Positions 16,226 to 24,340 of a DNA stretch of 33,052 nt are shown in pieces. The notes under the pieces were generated by a model. The model was not told the origin of the DNA, made no database searches, and was given only the letters and a program-made list of their open reading frames with translations. How positions within the stretch are numbered: position 1 is the stretch's first letter; each line of letters begins with the position of its first letter. This DNA comes from Clostridiales bacterium (lineage in GTDB: Bacteria > Bacillota > Clostridia > Lachnospirales > Bianqueaceae): the NCBI GenBank assembly GCA_024689505.1, contig JAILDJ010000292.1, positions 1-33,052 on the forward strand, written 5' to 3'. The translations under genes were made by a program, and so were the position numbers.

Positions 16226-16597
16226 GTGCTCAAGCCGGTCAGACGGTCGCGCAAGGCAAAAACCGCATTTGCGGGGACCCGAAAGGGCGCCTGTGAGGAA
16301 AGTCCGAGCTCCATAGGGCAGGATGCTGGATAACGTCCAGTGGAGGAGACTCCCAGACCAGTGCAACAGAAATAAACCGCCACGTTCGCGTGGTAAGGGT
16401 GGAAAGGCGGGGTAAGAGCCCACCGCCTTCCTGGTGACAGGAAGGGCTCTGTAAACTCCATCCGGAGCAAGACCGAACAGGAAGTGATACGGCTGCCCGT
16501 CGTGCTTCCGGGTAGGTCGCGTGAGACCTGCGGCAACGCAGGCCCAAGATAGATGACCGTCCACGACAGAACTCGGCTTACAGACCGGGATGAGCAA
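16226..16597 (+). ncRNA. rnpB: RNase P RNA, apparently type A
   Basis: This is the catalytic RNA that trims tRNA 5' leaders. The conserved P4 strand GAGGAAAGTCCGAGCTCC (16297-16314) and the matching 3' block ACAGAACTCGGCTTACAGACC are present, along with GGTAAGAGCCCACC and the GTGCAACAGAA segment. P1 closes the molecule: GCTCA plus CCGGTC (16228-16240) pairs with GACCGG plus TGAGC (16583-16595). The length of about 370 bases and the peripheral helices point to type A rather than the Bacillus type B. Open frames on the opposite strand are not genes. Confidence 0.96.
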
Positions 16598-16599
16598 TA

Positions 16600-16657
16600 A
16601 GCGTTCCAGAGTCGTACGAAATGCGCTTGCGTGATTTCGTACGACCTTAGGAACGCT
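16600..16657 (+). other. Long imperfect hairpin just after rnpB
   Basis: AGCGTTCC (16600-16607) pairs with GGAACGCT (16650-16657), and inside it GTCGTACGAAAT (16611-16622) pairs with ATTTCGTACGAC (16634-16645), with small internal loops. It has no U-tract and precedes the true terminator. It may protect or help process the rnpB 3' end. Confidence 0.6.
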
Positions 16658-16658
16658 A

Positions 16659-16705
16659 AACACCCTTCGAAGTCTGATGGATTCAGACTTCGAAGGGTGT
16701 TTTCT
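16659..16705 (+). terminator. Terminator of rnpB
   Basis: A perfect 19-bp stem (16659-16677 with 16683-16701, containing ACCCTTCGAAGTCTGA) with a 5-base loop runs into TTTTCTTG. Confidence 0.9.
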
Positions 16706-16768
16706 TGTCTAGTCAACTCGGGTGATGGTAAAACGCAAATAACATGGTAATTTCAAGGTCTGTCTTTA

Positions 16769-16799
16769 AATACTGTAAAAGAAAAAAGGCTACAGTATT
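16769..16799. repeat. Inverted repeat AATACTGTA/TACAGTATT
   Basis: A perfect 9-bp inverted repeat (16769-16777 and 16791-16799) is separated by 13 purine-rich bases. It has no U-tract on the plus strand. It sits in the gene-free stretch between rnpB and the amidase 3' end; function unknown. Confidence 0.5.
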
Positions 16800-16883
16800 C
16801 TAAAACGAATCTTTCTTCTGCCATGTAAAAAATCGACGAAATTACAACGGTTTACAGGGCGAAGAAAAATGTGGTTAAAAAAA

Positions 16884-17055
16884 CAGGTAACAAAATGGCT
16901 TTAGCGGCCAAAACAGCAGCGAAATTACCTGGTAGTGAAATCATGATTAGAAATATCAGGTAAGGTTTTTGAGATTACCTGGTAACTGACCGGTTGTGAT
17001 AAATATCAGGTAAAAGACGAGGCGGACGTTCAGCATACCAAGTCGAGATTACCTG
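16884..17055. repeat. Array of six CAGGTAA/TTACCTG sites in alternating orientation
   Basis: The heptamer CAGGTAA occurs at 16884, 16957 and 17007; its complement TTACCTG occurs at 16925, 16975 and 17049. Orientation alternates strictly, and start-to-start distances are 41, 32, 18, 32 and 42, almost mirror-symmetric. The central two units repeat with a 50-base period; within them GARATTACCTGGTA is followed by AAATATCAGGTAA. Extra GAAATTAC copies lie at 16838 and 17100. The gene-free span 16704-17133 contains no other recognisable feature besides the inverted repeat at 16769. Confidence 0.65.
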
Positions 17056-17133
17056 CAAAGGATAATCAAATACAGAATGTTATTGTAATGATAGGGCATG
17101 AAATTACAGATGGCGTGTTCTATCTTTGAGCCT

Positions 17134-18699
17134 TTATTTGTCAGGTTCTGTGCTTTCTGTGCTTTCACCATTGGCTTCTTTTTCCGCCTGTCTTGCCTGT
17201 GCGGATGGGATCGCCTTTGGCGCGGTCTCCAATGAGAGGATGGGGGCATCCCGGATCATACTGTCAAGTGCTTCGGCTAAGGCCTCTGCATAAGTATCTT
17301 TATTGCCCATGATGTCCTTGAGATCATCATCATTGGTCATGAACCCGAGAGTGACCAGGTCACACTCTACACCCTGGAGGGAGTTGCGGAACTGATTCTC
17401 TCCAACGTAATACTCGTAATTGCCATCATACATGGCGCCGGTGGCCACGCCGCCAAGCTCGCGGATCATGTAGAAAGCATCCCGGTTATTGAAGGTGCCA
17501 TCGACCATGAATCCATCGTAAGCACCATAGTAGATGCCATCCTTTACATTGCCGACCTCTTCATCCCAGAATACGGCTTTGGTATGGTTGCGGATGGAGG
17601 AGACAAGTTTCTTCGGCAAGTTGAAGGACCAATCGTCGCGGATCGTACCTGTGACGCTGAAACCACGTTCCGAATCGTAGGAAGACTCATCGATGTGGAT
17701 GCTCAGGCCCATTTTGGCACGGGAGCGGCAGGCTTTATTGACGCGGCCGTTTTCGGCATACATGGTATAAGCCATTTCTTCGGACGGATCCTCCGTACCA
17801 TCACGGGTCATCAGGACCTTGTATCCATGGGCTTCGAGCAGCTCCTTGGTCTTCAGTCCGATCTCCAGTACCAGATCGGCTTCTTTGACCTTCTCGTCAC
17901 GGCTCAGACATCCTTCATCTGTACCGCCATGACCGGGATCGATCACGAAGTCATAGATATCTTCCGGGAGTTCCGTTTCTTCGACTTCGATGCCGAAGAA
18001 AGTGAAGCCGTGCACCGTATCCGTCATCGTTTTCATCTGGATCTTGCGATTGGATCCATTGCGGGTCACGGTGTAGTAATCGAAGGGCTGGTTGTGGGAC
18101 TCATCTTTGATAAAGCGATACTGCACGTCCCCGTTAGCCGCGGTCAGTTTCATGAGCAGCGCGTATTTGCCCGCCGGGATCTGATCCAGATCCGGTCCGG
18201 TGGTGATGCCGTCGGCTGCGCAGAAATGGGTAACACCGCCATCTTCCTCATCAGTCTCCAGCCACATGGTCCAGGCGCCGACATCCAGCGCTTCATTGAT
18301 CGGCCGTACCACGGCTTCCGCTTGTACGACCTGGGGCAGTGTGTTGTACGATCCGGAGAAGTATAAGTGGGTACCATAAGTGAAATATTGATCGATCACC
18401 ATGGTATCCTGATTGATATCCAGCAGCCCTTCAAAGGTATCCGGCGGTTCCGGAGGTGGACCTTCGGCGAACTTCAATGCGGCTTTCAACCGCTCATGCA
18501 GGGAAGGCCCTTCCGAAGACGTCCTGTCGGCGCGGCCGTGCATGATCGCCTTGAGCAACAAGATCACAATGACAATGAACGCCACGATCAGAAGCAGACT
18601 GAATAGATTCTGTATGCGTTTCCTGTTGCGGCGCAGTTCCTTGTCGGATACTTCATAGGGACGACGGCTGGGTCGCTTTTTATGCGAACGTGATGCCAT
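17134..18699 (-). CDS. Membrane-anchored N-acetylmuramoyl-L-alanine amidase (Amidase_3), atypical active site
   Basis: This 521-aa protein has a basic N-terminus, one membrane span (about 32-50), an extracellular region of about 190 residues without a recognised fold, and an Amidase_3 domain (about 250-475). Zinc ligands are visible as H257 (DPGHGG), E273 (KEADLVLEI) and H335 (LSIHIDES). The usual catalytic Glu in the motif VExGFxSN is replaced: the segment here reads DLVTLGFMTN, with T450 at that place. It may be inactive, altered or use another residue. The C-terminus is a Glu/Ser-rich tail. The Shine-Dalgarno AAGGAGG overlaps the stop of the upstream oxidoreductase, so it is last in that operon. 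Confidence 0.88.
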   Translation of the reverse strand: MASRSHKKRPSRRPYEVSDKELRRNRKRIQNLFSLLLIVAFIVIVILLLKAIMHGRADRTSSEGPSLHERLKAALKFAEGPPPEPPDTFEGLLDINQDTMVIDQYFTYGTHLYFSGSYNTLPQVVQAEAVVRPINEALDVGAWTMWLETDEEDGGVTHFCAADGITTGPDLDQIPAGKYALLMKLTAANGDVQYRFIKDESHNQPFDYYTVTRNGSNRKIQMKTMTDTVHGFTFFGIEVEETELPEDIYDFVIDPGHGGTDEGCLSRDEKVKEADLVLEIGLKTKELLEAHGYKVLMTRDGTEDPSEEMAYTMYAENGRVNKACRSRAKMGLSIHIDESSYDSERGFSVTGTIRDDWSFNLPKKLVSSIRNHTKAVFWDEEVGNVKDGIYYGAYDGFMVDGTFNNRDAFYMIRELGGVATGAMYDGNYEYYVGENQFRNSLQGVECDLVTLGFMTNDDDLKDIMGNKDTYAEALAEALDSMIRDAPILSLETAPKAIPSAQARQAEKEANGESTESTEPDK

Positions 18700-18708
18700 A
18701 CGACCTCC

Positions 18709-19719
18709 TTAAATCGAAATGCGGTTGCCGGTCGCGGCGGAACGATAGATCGCGTCCAGAATTTTGATGATCTTCGCAGCCTCGGGTCCATCGATGGGGA
18801 ACGGCCGGTTTTCATCCAAACATGCATAATAATCACGGATCAGCGTGGCATGTCCGTTGCCCCAGTAGCCTTTGGCGCCGGAGACCAGCGACTGATCATC
18901 CATGTGTTCTTCGGATCCATCAACATATTGGATGGACAGATCCTTTTTCAGACGGAGCGTCGCGTTCTCAAAGACCAGATCCAGTTCCACAGGATCGTCC
19001 GCGCCGAAGGCGTTAGTGAGATAGAATACACCGGAAGCACCGTCGGCATAATGGAAATAACCATGGGCCGTATCCTCGACTTCGATCGCACCTTGCAGGC
19101 GGAAACAGGAGGTCTGAGCCTGCACGTCGATGGGCATGCCGGCCAGCCACTGTGTGAGGTCCATGGTATGGATGGCCTGATTGATCAGGACGCCGCCGCC
19201 TTCCTGCGCCCAGGTGCCGCGCCAGGCACCTTGCGCATAGTAAGATGCATCGCGGTTCCAGGAGACGATCGTCTTGGAAGAAAGGAATCTGCCCAAAACG
19301 CCCTGATCGATCAGATCACGGATACGGCGCACGGTGGGATTATATCGGTTTTGAAAACAGATGCCCAACTGCTTGCCGGATCTTTCCGCAGCCTGGATCA
19401 TGGCGGCAGTCTCCACGCTGTTCATGCCCATGGGTTTCTCAACAAGTACATGACAGCCGTGTTCCAATGCATAGATGGCCATCGGCGCGTGCAGATAATG
19501 CGGCGTGCAGATATGGACTACATCGATATCTTCCTGTTCCAGCATGGTGCGGTAATCCGTATAGCCGGCGCAGCCTAGCATTTGTACATCAGCCTGGACT
19601 TTTTCCTCGTCGATATCACAGACCGCGGCAAGCCGACAGTCCGGTAGCGCCTGGATCGCCCGCACATGGTTCATATGGATGGCGCCGAGGCCGATGACAG
19701 CGCATGTAAAGGATTTCAT
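18709..19719 (-). CDS. Gfo/Idh/MocA family oxidoreductase (copy 1)
   Basis: This 336-aa NAD(P)-dependent sugar or cyclitol dehydrogenase has an N-terminal Rossmann fold (VIGLGAIHMNHV, CDIDEEK), the family EKP motif (E94-K95-P96, the Lys being catalytic) and a C-terminal alpha/beta domain with GGGVLINQAIHTMDLTQW, whose His is the usual second catalytic residue. It starts one base after the stop of the second oxidoreductase gene (TGATATG), so the two are translationally coupled. The substrate cannot be read from sequence. The two copies differ enough to act at different steps or as hetero-partners. Confidence 0.93.
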   Translation of the reverse strand: MKSFTCAVIGLGAIHMNHVRAIQALPDCRLAAVCDIDEEKVQADVQMLGCAGYTDYRTMLEQEDIDVVHICTPHYLHAPMAIYALEHGCHVLVEKPMGMNSVETAAMIQAAERSGKQLGICFQNRYNPTVRRIRDLIDQGVLGRFLSSKTIVSWNRDASYYAQGAWRGTWAQEGGGVLINQAIHTMDLTQWLAGMPIDVQAQTSCFRLQGAIEVEDTAHGYFHYADGASGVFYLTNAFGADDPVELDLVFENATLRLKKDLSIQYVDGSEEHMDDQSLVSGAKGYWGNGHATLIRDYYACLDENRPFPIDGPEAAKIIKILDAIYRSAATGNRISI

Positions 19720-19720
19720 A

Positions 19721-20881
19721 TCAATAGGATCCCTCGGTATTCAAAGTAGTTTCTGTAGTGGTTTTGACAAAGCGGGACTCACGGATCTTCTGCTGCAGCA
19801 GTTCATAGTACAGATCCTCGTCCAGATCGCTCGGATCGACCCACTGATCGGTCCAGTAGGACAGATGCATGGCGTTGGAGATGGACAGCCCACGGATGCC
19901 TTCCTGGCCAGGTGCCAGGAGCGGCGTACCATGCAGAACAGCGGAGCAGAAGTTGTTCAGGATACCGACGTGCTGCGGATTCGGCCCATGGACGGGGACT
20001 TCGATCTTCCAGCATTCCGGATTGCCGAACCCACCGGTATAGGTCTCGTTGAACTCTTTTTCACTTACGCGGTTGCGCCAGAAGGTGATGGTATCATCTT
20101 CGACCACGATCTTGCCCTTGTCACCGGAGATCTCCAAACGGTTCGTACCCGGGGTCTCATGGGTGGAGGTGATGAACAAACCGGTGGCGCCATTCGGATA
20201 TTCCGCATAGGCGGTGACATCGTTTTCGACTTCGATATCACGGCCGACACCGTATCTCATGAACGCACGGATGCGGGAAGGCATGCCGCAGATCCACTGC
20301 CAAAGATCCAGCTGATGCGGGCACTGGTTCAGCAGAACGCCGCCGCCTTCACCGGACCAGGTAGCGCGCCACCCACCGGAATTGTAATAGCTCTGGGAAC
20401 GGTACCAGTTGGTGATGATCCATACGACACGCTTCATTTCACCAAGTTCGCCGGACTCGATCAGTTCCTTGACCTTCTGATAGACCGGATTGGTGCGCTG
20501 GTTGAACATCATACTGAAGACACGGTCGGACTTGTCCGCGGCCGCGTTCATTTCCTTGACCTGCTTGGTATAGACGCCGGCGGGTTTTTCGCAGATGACA
20601 TGCAGTCCGCGGCCGAGCGCTTCGATGGCCAGCGGCGGATGGAAGTAGTGGGGGACCGCGATGATGACCGCATCGATTTTTGCCCCGGCGAAGAACTGAT
20701 CGGTGTTTTCAAAGATCTCTACATCCGCGGGCAGCGTGCGGCGGGCCCAATCCCTGCGTTCTTCGCTGATATCGCAGACAGCGGCCAGTTTTCCTTCAGG
20801 CACTTTACCTGCCATGAAGCTGGCACAGTGTGTGGAACCCATATTACCAATACCAATGATGCCAAAACGTACTTGTTCCAT
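19721..20881 (-). CDS. Gfo/Idh/MocA family oxidoreductase (copy 2)
   Basis: The 386-aa protein has the Rossmann motif GIIGIGNMGSTH, CDISEER, the ICEKPAG motif (E98-K99-P100) and GGGVLLNQCPHQLDLWQW with the likely catalytic His. It is 50 residues longer than copy 1, mainly through loops after about residue 280 and a C-terminal tail. GGAGGT 5 bases upstream supports the ATG at 20881. It lies between a TIM-barrel isomerase gene and copy 1. Such sets oxidise and epimerise sugars, inositols or keto-glycosides; which one applies here is not known. Confidence 0.93.
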   Translation of the reverse strand: MEQVRFGIIGIGNMGSTHCASFMAGKVPEGKLAAVCDISEERRDWARRTLPADVEIFENTDQFFAGAKIDAVIIAVPHYFHPPLAIEALGRGLHVICEKPAGVYTKQVKEMNAAADKSDRVFSMMFNQRTNPVYQKVKELIESGELGEMKRVVWIITNWYRSQSYYNSGGWRATWSGEGGGVLLNQCPHQLDLWQWICGMPSRIRAFMRYGVGRDIEVENDVTAYAEYPNGATGLFITSTHETPGTNRLEISGDKGKIVVEDDTITFWRNRVSEKEFNETYTGGFGNPECWKIEVPVHGPNPQHVGILNNFCSAVLHGTPLLAPGQEGIRGLSISNAMHLSYWTDQWVDPSDLDEDLYYELLQQKIRESRFVKTTTETTLNTEGSY

Positions 20882-20896
20882 GATAGACCTCCAAAA

Positions 20897-21661
20897 TCAA
20901 TGATTGGCGGCGATCGCTTTGAGGTTTTCAAAGCTGAAGGCCAGACAGTCGAACGGATCACGGCTGCAGGTATCCTGTTCGATGACGATATCCTGTACAT
21001 TTGCGTCCTCGCAGGCGCGGAAGCACTCTGTGAAGTCGATGTTGCCGGCGCCGATCTCGGCGATGACGGGTTTCTGCTCAATGACAGCGAAATCCTTGAA
21101 GTGACAGACTTTCATCCGATCCTTGACCTTGCTGATGTACTGCGCGGGACTTGCACCACCCATCTGGATCCAGAAGGTGTCAAGGATGAAATGGAAGTTC
21201 TCCGGATCCGTCTCCTCGATCAGATAATCCATGGGCAGGACACCGTCCCACTTCTCAAATTCCAGGTTATGGTTGTGATAGGCGAACTGCATGCCCTGAT
21301 CTTTTATGCGGGCAGCGATGTCCCGCGTGTCAGCGACGAATTGTTTGAGCGCCTCAAGAGAACGACGGTATTTCGGCGGCATCATGCCCAGACCGATGGT
21401 ATCGCATCCCATGAGCTTATGTTCATAGATCAACTGATCCAGATCGTTCTGCATGCGGTCGAAAGGACTATGCGTGCAGCAGACGTAGAGACCAAGCTCG
21501 TGGACGAGGTTGGCCAGCGCCTGCGGATCCATAGGACCGAAGCCGGAGATCTGGATATCATCGAACCCCAGGGCTTTGATCTTACGTAAACTCGCAGTAA
21601 TATCTTCAGGCGTCCGGGTAAAATCCCGGATCGTATATAGCTGTGCACCCAATCGTATCAT
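20897..21661 (-). CDS. Sugar phosphate isomerase/epimerase-like TIM barrel (xylose isomerase-like)
   Basis: This 254-aa single-domain protein of the AP-endonuclease-2/xylose-isomerase-like superfamily isomerises or epimerises keto-sugars or cyclitols with a divalent metal. Likely metal-site regions are FAYHNHNLEF, FILDTFWIQMGG, VCHFKDF and DIVIEQD, giving the usual Glu-Asp-His-Glu set. It is the first gene of the minus-strand operon, with AAGGAAA before the ATG at 21661, and 15 bases separate its stop from copy 2. Grouping with two Gfo/Idh/MocA enzymes resembles inositol and 3-keto-glycoside degradation clusters (inference). Confidence 0.9.
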   Translation of the reverse strand: MIRLGAQLYTIRDFTRTPEDITASLRKIKALGFDDIQISGFGPMDPQALANLVHELGLYVCCTHSPFDRMQNDLDQLIYEHKLMGCDTIGLGMMPPKYRRSLEALKQFVADTRDIAARIKDQGMQFAYHNHNLEFEKWDGVLPMDYLIEETDPENFHFILDTFWIQMGGASPAQYISKVKDRMKVCHFKDFAVIEQKPVIAEIGAGNIDFTECFRACEDANVQDIVIEQDTCSRDPFDCLAFSFENLKAIAANH

Positions 21662-21702
21662 GAATCGTTTCCTTTCTGTTCATACTTTAGACATGATTAC
21701 AG

Positions 21703-21730
21703 TGTATACTTTATTTTTGATTATAGCATA
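21703..21730 (-). promoter_or_regulatory. Extended -10 promoter and GTATAC element of the sugar operon
   Basis: On the minus strand the extended -10 TATGCTATAAT (21720-21730) has no good -35. Ten bases after TATAAT lies the palindrome GTATAC (21704-21709), just past the predicted start. The element is repeated on the opposite strand at 21791-21818. Confidence 0.65.
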
Positions 21731-21790
21731 TCCTCGGTTTGATATCCATAGAAGATCATGAACTAAACGGTCTTTATTTTTTAAAGAAAC

Positions 21791-21818
21791 TATGATATAA
21801 TCAAATTTACTGTATACA
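21791..21818 (+). promoter_or_regulatory. Extended -10 promoter and GTATAC element of the downstream membrane-protein operon
   Basis: TATGATATAAT (21791-21801) is an extended -10 with a weak -35. GTATAC (21812-21817) follows 10 bases after the hexamer, exactly as in the divergent promoter; 23 of 30 aligned bases are identical. Confidence 0.7.
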
Positions 21819-21843
21819 AATCTTATGAGGAGTTTGGATATCC

Positions 21844-23073
21844 ATGGCAAATAATAAATACAAACCTTCAGGAAAAGCACCGTTCTTCGGCGTCATAGGC
21901 ATGATCCTTTTTGGATTGATCGGTGCTTTGGTGCTGTTGACCGGCTATCTGTACGGCATGAACCTCATGCCGAATATGGGACTGCGCATCCTGGTCTTCA
22001 TAGGCGTGCTCATCCTGCTGTCCGGCTGGATGCACGGCCTGGTCAAAACAGGACGCATCCGTTCTCCGGGCAAAGCCTTCTGGCTCAGTTTCTTTTTGAT
22101 CCTGATCGCCTTGTATGCGGCCTGCATCCTGTATGTTGTGCTGGTGCATGATGCCTGGGAATTCCCAAGGGCTGAGTTCTGGAAGGAACATATCACCCTG
22201 GAAACGCCGAAAAAGTGGCTGTATCTGCTGCTGCATCCCGTAAAGCTCAAGGATTCCATGATCACCATCATGAAGGAAGGCTTCTTTACGGTCCGCGGTA
22301 CCAAGATCGCGGGTGTGCCGCTGCTCATCATGTGGATCGTGGAAGTTCTGCTGTTCTTGTTGATCCCTTCCTTCAGGGCTATGTCCCAGGGCTATAAGAT
22401 CTTCTCCGAGAAGCATAGACGCTGGCTGAACCAGACGGCGGAATTTACCTGCAACTATATCAAGGATCACCGTACGCTGCGCCGTCAGCTGATCAAGGGT
22501 GATACTTCCGGCCTCGACGAGATCCATTATTACAAGGTACAAGGTCAGGAAGCGCATGGTACCATCACATTCCATCATCATCGCGGCAAAGTCAGTCCGT
22601 TCGTATCCATGCAGATGGTCAAAGCCGTGCAGATCGGTCCGCGCCGCATCAAGCATTTTTATATCCCCATCCTGGAACAGTGGGATCTGGGTGAGGCGAA
22701 GGAAGAGGAGATCTTCGAACGTTTGCTTGAAGAAAGCGGTCTGACCCGTGAAAAAGTCACAGGCCGCGGCAACTATAAAGAAAGACTCTTCTGGCGGAGC
22801 AAGAAAGAGCAGATCCGCGGCACGATCAAGGAACGGGTCGAGAAGACCAACAACCGTGTCCAGGTCCGAGATTCCGGTACTTATAAGCATGGCGATGAAG
22901 TAGAAGGTCTCAACGAGGCTACCGTATACGCACCGGTCATTACCTCCGAAATGGAGCAGGAATATCTGGAGAAGAAAAAGCGGGAAGAGCAGGAGCGCGA
23001 GTGGGCAGAGAACCGCGAAGAGATCCGCAATCGCAAGAACAAGAGCAAACGTCGCAGTACTCGAATCAAATAA
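21844..23073 (+). CDS. Hypothetical multi-pass membrane protein with charged coiled-coil tail
   Basis: I do not recognise this 409-aa protein. About four membrane spans are visible (about 15-38, 45-66, 77-100 and 157-177). They are followed by a soluble region of about 230 residues (GTITFHHHRGKVSPFVSMQMVKAVQIGPRR) and a C-terminal Glu/Arg/Lys-rich helix (about 375-400) ending in a basic tail. The ATG at 21844 has GAGGAG 11 bases upstream, rather far. It leads a compact plus-strand operon that reaches ftsH and DUF6273, so a role in envelope biology is plausible by position only. Confidence 0.82.
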   Translation: MANNKYKPSGKAPFFGVIGMILFGLIGALVLLTGYLYGMNLMPNMGLRILVFIGVLILLSGWMHGLVKTGRIRSPGKAFWLSFFLILIALYAACILYVVLVHDAWEFPRAEFWKEHITLETPKKWLYLLLHPVKLKDSMITIMKEGFFTVRGTKIAGVPLLIMWIVEVLLFLLIPSFRAMSQGYKIFSEKHRRWLNQTAEFTCNYIKDHRTLRRQLIKGDTSGLDEIHYYKVQGQEAHGTITFHHHRGKVSPFVSMQMVKAVQIGPRRIKHFYIPILEQWDLGEAKEEEIFERLLEESGLTREKVTGRGNYKERLFWRSKKEQIRGTIKERVEKTNNRVQVRDSGTYKHGDEVEGLNEATVYAPVITSEMEQEYLEKKKREEQEREWAENREEIRNRKNKSKRRSTRIK

Positions 23074-23076
23074 AGC

Positions 23077-23904
23077 ATGTTTGGTTATATCAGAATATTA
23101 AAACCGGAGCTGAAGGTGCGGGAATACACAAGATACCGCGCGTTCTACTGCGGCTTGTGCAGACAGTTGAAATCCTCCTACGGGCTCAGTGGAGAACTTA
23201 CATTGACGTACGACATGACCTTTTTGGTCATGCTGCTGAACAGTCTTTACGAGCCGGAAGAGAATGCGCGCAGAGGGCGCTGCGGCCTGCATCCGCTGAC
23301 GAAGCGAGAGTTCATCTCCAGCGAAGCCACTGCCTACGGCGCGGATATGAACATCCTGCTGGCCTATTACAAACAGCTGGATGATTGGCGTGACGATCAT
23401 GATCCTAAAGGTCTGGCGCTGTCGCAATTACTGAAGCGAAGAGCCCGCAGAGTCATCAGTCGATATCCCAGACAGGCGGAGACAGTACGTACTTGCCTGA
23501 AACAACTGTCACAGATGGAGCAGGACAGGATGCTGGATCCGGAAAAGGCGGCCGACTTGTTCGGTACACTTTTGGGCCGCATCTTCTGCTGGAAAGATGA
23601 TGCGTGGCAGAAAACGCTGTATGAGATGGGGTTCCATATGGGCCGCTTCATCTATTTGGCCGATGCATTGGCTGATCTTGAGAAAGATCGCAAACATGGT
23701 TCCTATAATCCCTTTATAGAGCAGGCGCCTTCACCGGAGGAAGCAAAAGTGCTTTTAACGACATGTATGGCAGAGTGCGCCGCACGTTTTGAAACATTAC
23801 CGGTCCTGCGCGACGCTGAGATCCTGCGCAATATATTGTACGCAGGCGTCTGGAGCGGGCTTCCCGGGCAGGACAATGAAGAAAGGTCAAAAGATGTTAA
23901 GTAA
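23077..23904 (+). CDS. DUF5685 family protein
   Basis: The 275-aa protein starts [31 protein letters not shown], the characteristic DUF5685 N-terminus with a CGLC pair, and has a further Cys-containing [10 protein letters not shown] segment. Both could bind metal. The rest is helical, with an Asp-rich stretch (LDDWRDDHD) and [20 protein letters not shown], reminiscent of prenyl-synthase-like helical folds (inference). The function of the family is unknown; members commonly sit beside a J-domain gene, as here. It starts 3 bases after the upstream stop without a clear ribosome site, so coupling is likely. Confidence 0.85.
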   Translation: MFGYIRILKPELKVREYTRYRAFYCGLCRQLKSSYGLSGELTLTYDMTFLVMLLNSLYEPEENARRGRCGLHPLTKREFISSEATAYGADMNILLAYYKQLDDWRDDHDPKGLALSQLLKRRARRVISRYPRQAETVRTCLKQLSQMEQDRMLDPEKAADLFGTLLGRIFCWKDDAWQKTLYEMGFHMGRFIYLADALADLEKDRKHGSYNPFIEQAPSPEEAKVLLTTCMAECAARFETLPVLRDAEILRNILYAGVWSGLPGQDNEERSKDVK

Positions 23905-24340
23905 AGATCCTTATGATATTCTTGGAGTCAATCCGTACGCTTCGGATGATGAAGTGAAACGGGCATATCGTGAACTTGCGAAGAAGTACCATCCGGACCT
24001 TCATGTGGACAATCCCCTGGCGGAACTGGCACAGGAACGTTTTCAGGAGATCCAGGAAGCGTACGACACGGTCATGCAGGAGCGTGCTTCCGGGCGTCCG
24101 CATTCCTACCAGTCGGGCGGCAATCAGTCCGGTACATACGATCCATTTGGATTCGGCGGGAATTATAGCAACCAGGGTTATCAGAACAACTATAACAATA
24201 ACTATAATAACTATCAACAGCGGCAGGATCAGTACCGCGGCAATGGAAGCAACAATGATCCTTGCAACTGCTGTATGGAACTGTGGTGTCTGGACAGCCT
24301 GTGCGAATGCATGGGAGGCGATCTGATCCGATGCTGCTGA
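23894..24340 (+). CDS. J-domain (DnaJ-like) protein with Asn/Tyr/Gln-rich linker and Cys-rich tail
   Basis: Residues 1-60 are a J domain ([24 protein letters not shown] at 33-35), which stimulates DnaK ATPase. A low-complexity Gly/Asn/Tyr/Gln-rich linker follows, and the last about 25 residues contain eight Cys ([20 protein letters not shown] and a terminal CC), likely a metal site or lipidation/membrane contact. There is no DnaJ zinc-finger or substrate domain, so it is a specialised co-chaperone. The ATG at 23894 has GAAAGG 7 bases upstream and overlaps the DUF5685 end by 11 bases; ATG 23876 is an alternative. Its stop overlaps the next gene by 10 bases. Confidence 0.9.
   Translation: MLSKDPYDILGVNPYASDDEVKRAYRELAKKYHPDLHVDNPLAELAQERFQEIQEAYDTVMQERASGRPHSYQSGGNQSGTYDPFGFGGNYSNQGYQNNYNNNYNNYQQRQDQYRGNGSNNDPCNCCMELWCLDSLCECMGGDLIRCC

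Noticed and set aside
16171-16716. Minus-strand open frames of 102-181 codons
   Set aside because: They cover RNase P RNA and its terminator; the RNA assignment is certain.
16884-17055. CRISPR array or replication iterons
   Set aside because: The units alternate orientation and are only 7-13 bases long; CRISPR repeats are direct and longer. There is no replication gene nearby to support iterons.
19679-21589. 636-codon plus-strand open frame
   Set aside because: It lies entirely antisense to the two oxidoreductase genes and the isomerase gene, which have full family motifs, ribosome sites and coupling. It has no recognisable domain.
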